A DNA stretch of 5,157 bases from Flavobacteriaceae bacterium (GTDB taxonomy: Bacteria; Bacteroidota; Bacteroidia; Flavobacteriales; Flavobacteriaceae), in NCBI GenBank assembly GCA_002702385.1, contig NZZF01000026.1:5252-10408 (forward strand), in the 5' to 3' direction. Position numbers and translations under genes: made by a program. Each line of letters begins with the position of its first letter. Positions within the stretch are counted from its first letter, which is position 1. Below the pieces are notes generated by a model. It was not told the DNA's origin, did not search any database, and saw only the letters and a list, made by a program, of their open reading frames with translations. This document shows, piece by piece, positions 4,677 through 5,157 of the stretch.

Positions 4677-5157
4677 GACTAATAGATTTTAAGCATAACG
4701 TTAAAGAAAAGCTCTGTTCTATATACAACGAGAATGAATCTGAAGTTATTTTTTATGAGTTAATTGAAAGTTTTTTAGGTATATCCAAAATAAAGTACCT
4801 AATTGATAAGGATCATCGGATATTAGACTCTGAAATACTTATTTTAAATCAAAAAATTAATCAATTAGAATTAAATGAACCCTTGCAATATGTAATAGGA
4901 AATAAAAAAATATTTGGAATAAATTTTAAACTTAATGATAGTGTATTAATTCCAAGACCTGAAACGGAAGAGTTGTGCTCTTGGATTTTATCCTATCAAC
5001 TTAATAATATTAAAATTTTAGATATTGGAACTGGCTCTGGTCTTATTGCTTTGGTGTTAAAGAAATATATTAATAATAGTACAGTCGATGGATGGGATAA
5101 TTCAATTAAGGCTTTAAACTTAGCTAAGTCAAATGCAAAAAAAAATAATATTAATGT
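4673..5157 (+). CDS. prmC: Peptide chain release factor N5-glutamine methyltransferase PrmC (HemK), 3' truncated
   Basis: PrmC uses S-adenosylmethionine to methylate the glutamine of the GGQ motif in release factors RF1 and RF2, which speeds up termination of translation. The frame runs open to the window edge, giving 161 complete codons of an expected 280 or so. The helical N-terminal substrate-binding domain (about 1-85) ends in EPLQYVIGNKKIFGINFKLN, a family hallmark. It is followed by VLIPRPETEEL (91-101), the PRPETE block, and methyltransferase motif I, ILDIGTGSGLIAL (115-127). An acidic residue that would bind the cofactor ribose is likely Asp142 in GWDNSIKAL (140-148). The NPPY active-site motif lies beyond the window, so it cannot be checked. 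The start ATG at 4673 overlaps the stop of the GNAT gene by four bases, a classic coupling arrangement. No other start fits the N-terminal domain better. Confidence 0.95.
   Translation, partial: MRLIDFKHNVKEKLCSIYNENESEVIFYELIESFLGISKIKYLIDKDHRILDSEILILNQKINQLELNEPLQYVIGNKKIFGINFKLNDSVLIPRPETEELCSWILSYQLNNIKILDIGTGSGLIALVLKKYINNSTVDGWDNSIKALNLAKSNAKKNNIN

Overview
The window looks like ordinary chromosomal core sequence from a very AT-rich, compact bacterium of the phylum Bacteroidota, most likely class Flavobacteriia. The lineage call rests on the DnaA sequence (for example TAESVWNNCLNFIKDNIQ, IEQRLLSRFKWGL and GHRDHATVLHACKTV), on a small lysozyme-like secreted protein directly after mltG, and on the absence of Shine-Dalgarno sequences before the starts. 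Strong A+T bias, tiny intergenic gaps and overlapping gene ends fit a streamlined marine flavobacterium, but that habitat is inferred. TGA and TAA both serve as stops, so the standard bacterial code fits.

Layout from left to right: the C-terminal half of mltG (1-504, +); a 78-bp gap with an AT-rich terminator-like hairpin; a secreted lysozyme-like protein with a TTG start (583-1209, +); dnaA (1206-2627, -), which meets it tail to tail with a 4-bp overlap; a 145-bp divergent regulatory gap with long A/T tracts; a YbgC-type hotdog thioesterase (2773-3207, +); ribD (3191-4153, -), which overlaps the thioesterase tail to tail by 17 bp; a 40-bp divergent gap; a GNAT acetyltransferase (4194-4676, +); and the 5' part of prmC (4673-5157, +, cut by the window edge), which starts inside the GNAT stop codon.

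Functionally this is a housekeeping cluster. MltG and the lysozyme-like protein would both act on peptidoglycan outside the cytoplasmic membrane. DnaA starts chromosome replication. The thioesterase hydrolyses acyl-CoA-type thioesters. RibD performs two steps of riboflavin synthesis. PrmC methylates peptide release factors and is probably translated together with the GNAT protein. No tRNA, rRNA, CRISPR array, insertion sequence or phage gene is visible, and no gene-free stretch exceeds 150 bp.

I found no convincing undescribed multi-gene system. The points most worth checking are the poorly characterised lysozyme-like protein beside MltG, its unusual start codon inside a terminator-like hairpin, and hairpins built into the overlapping ends of convergent genes.
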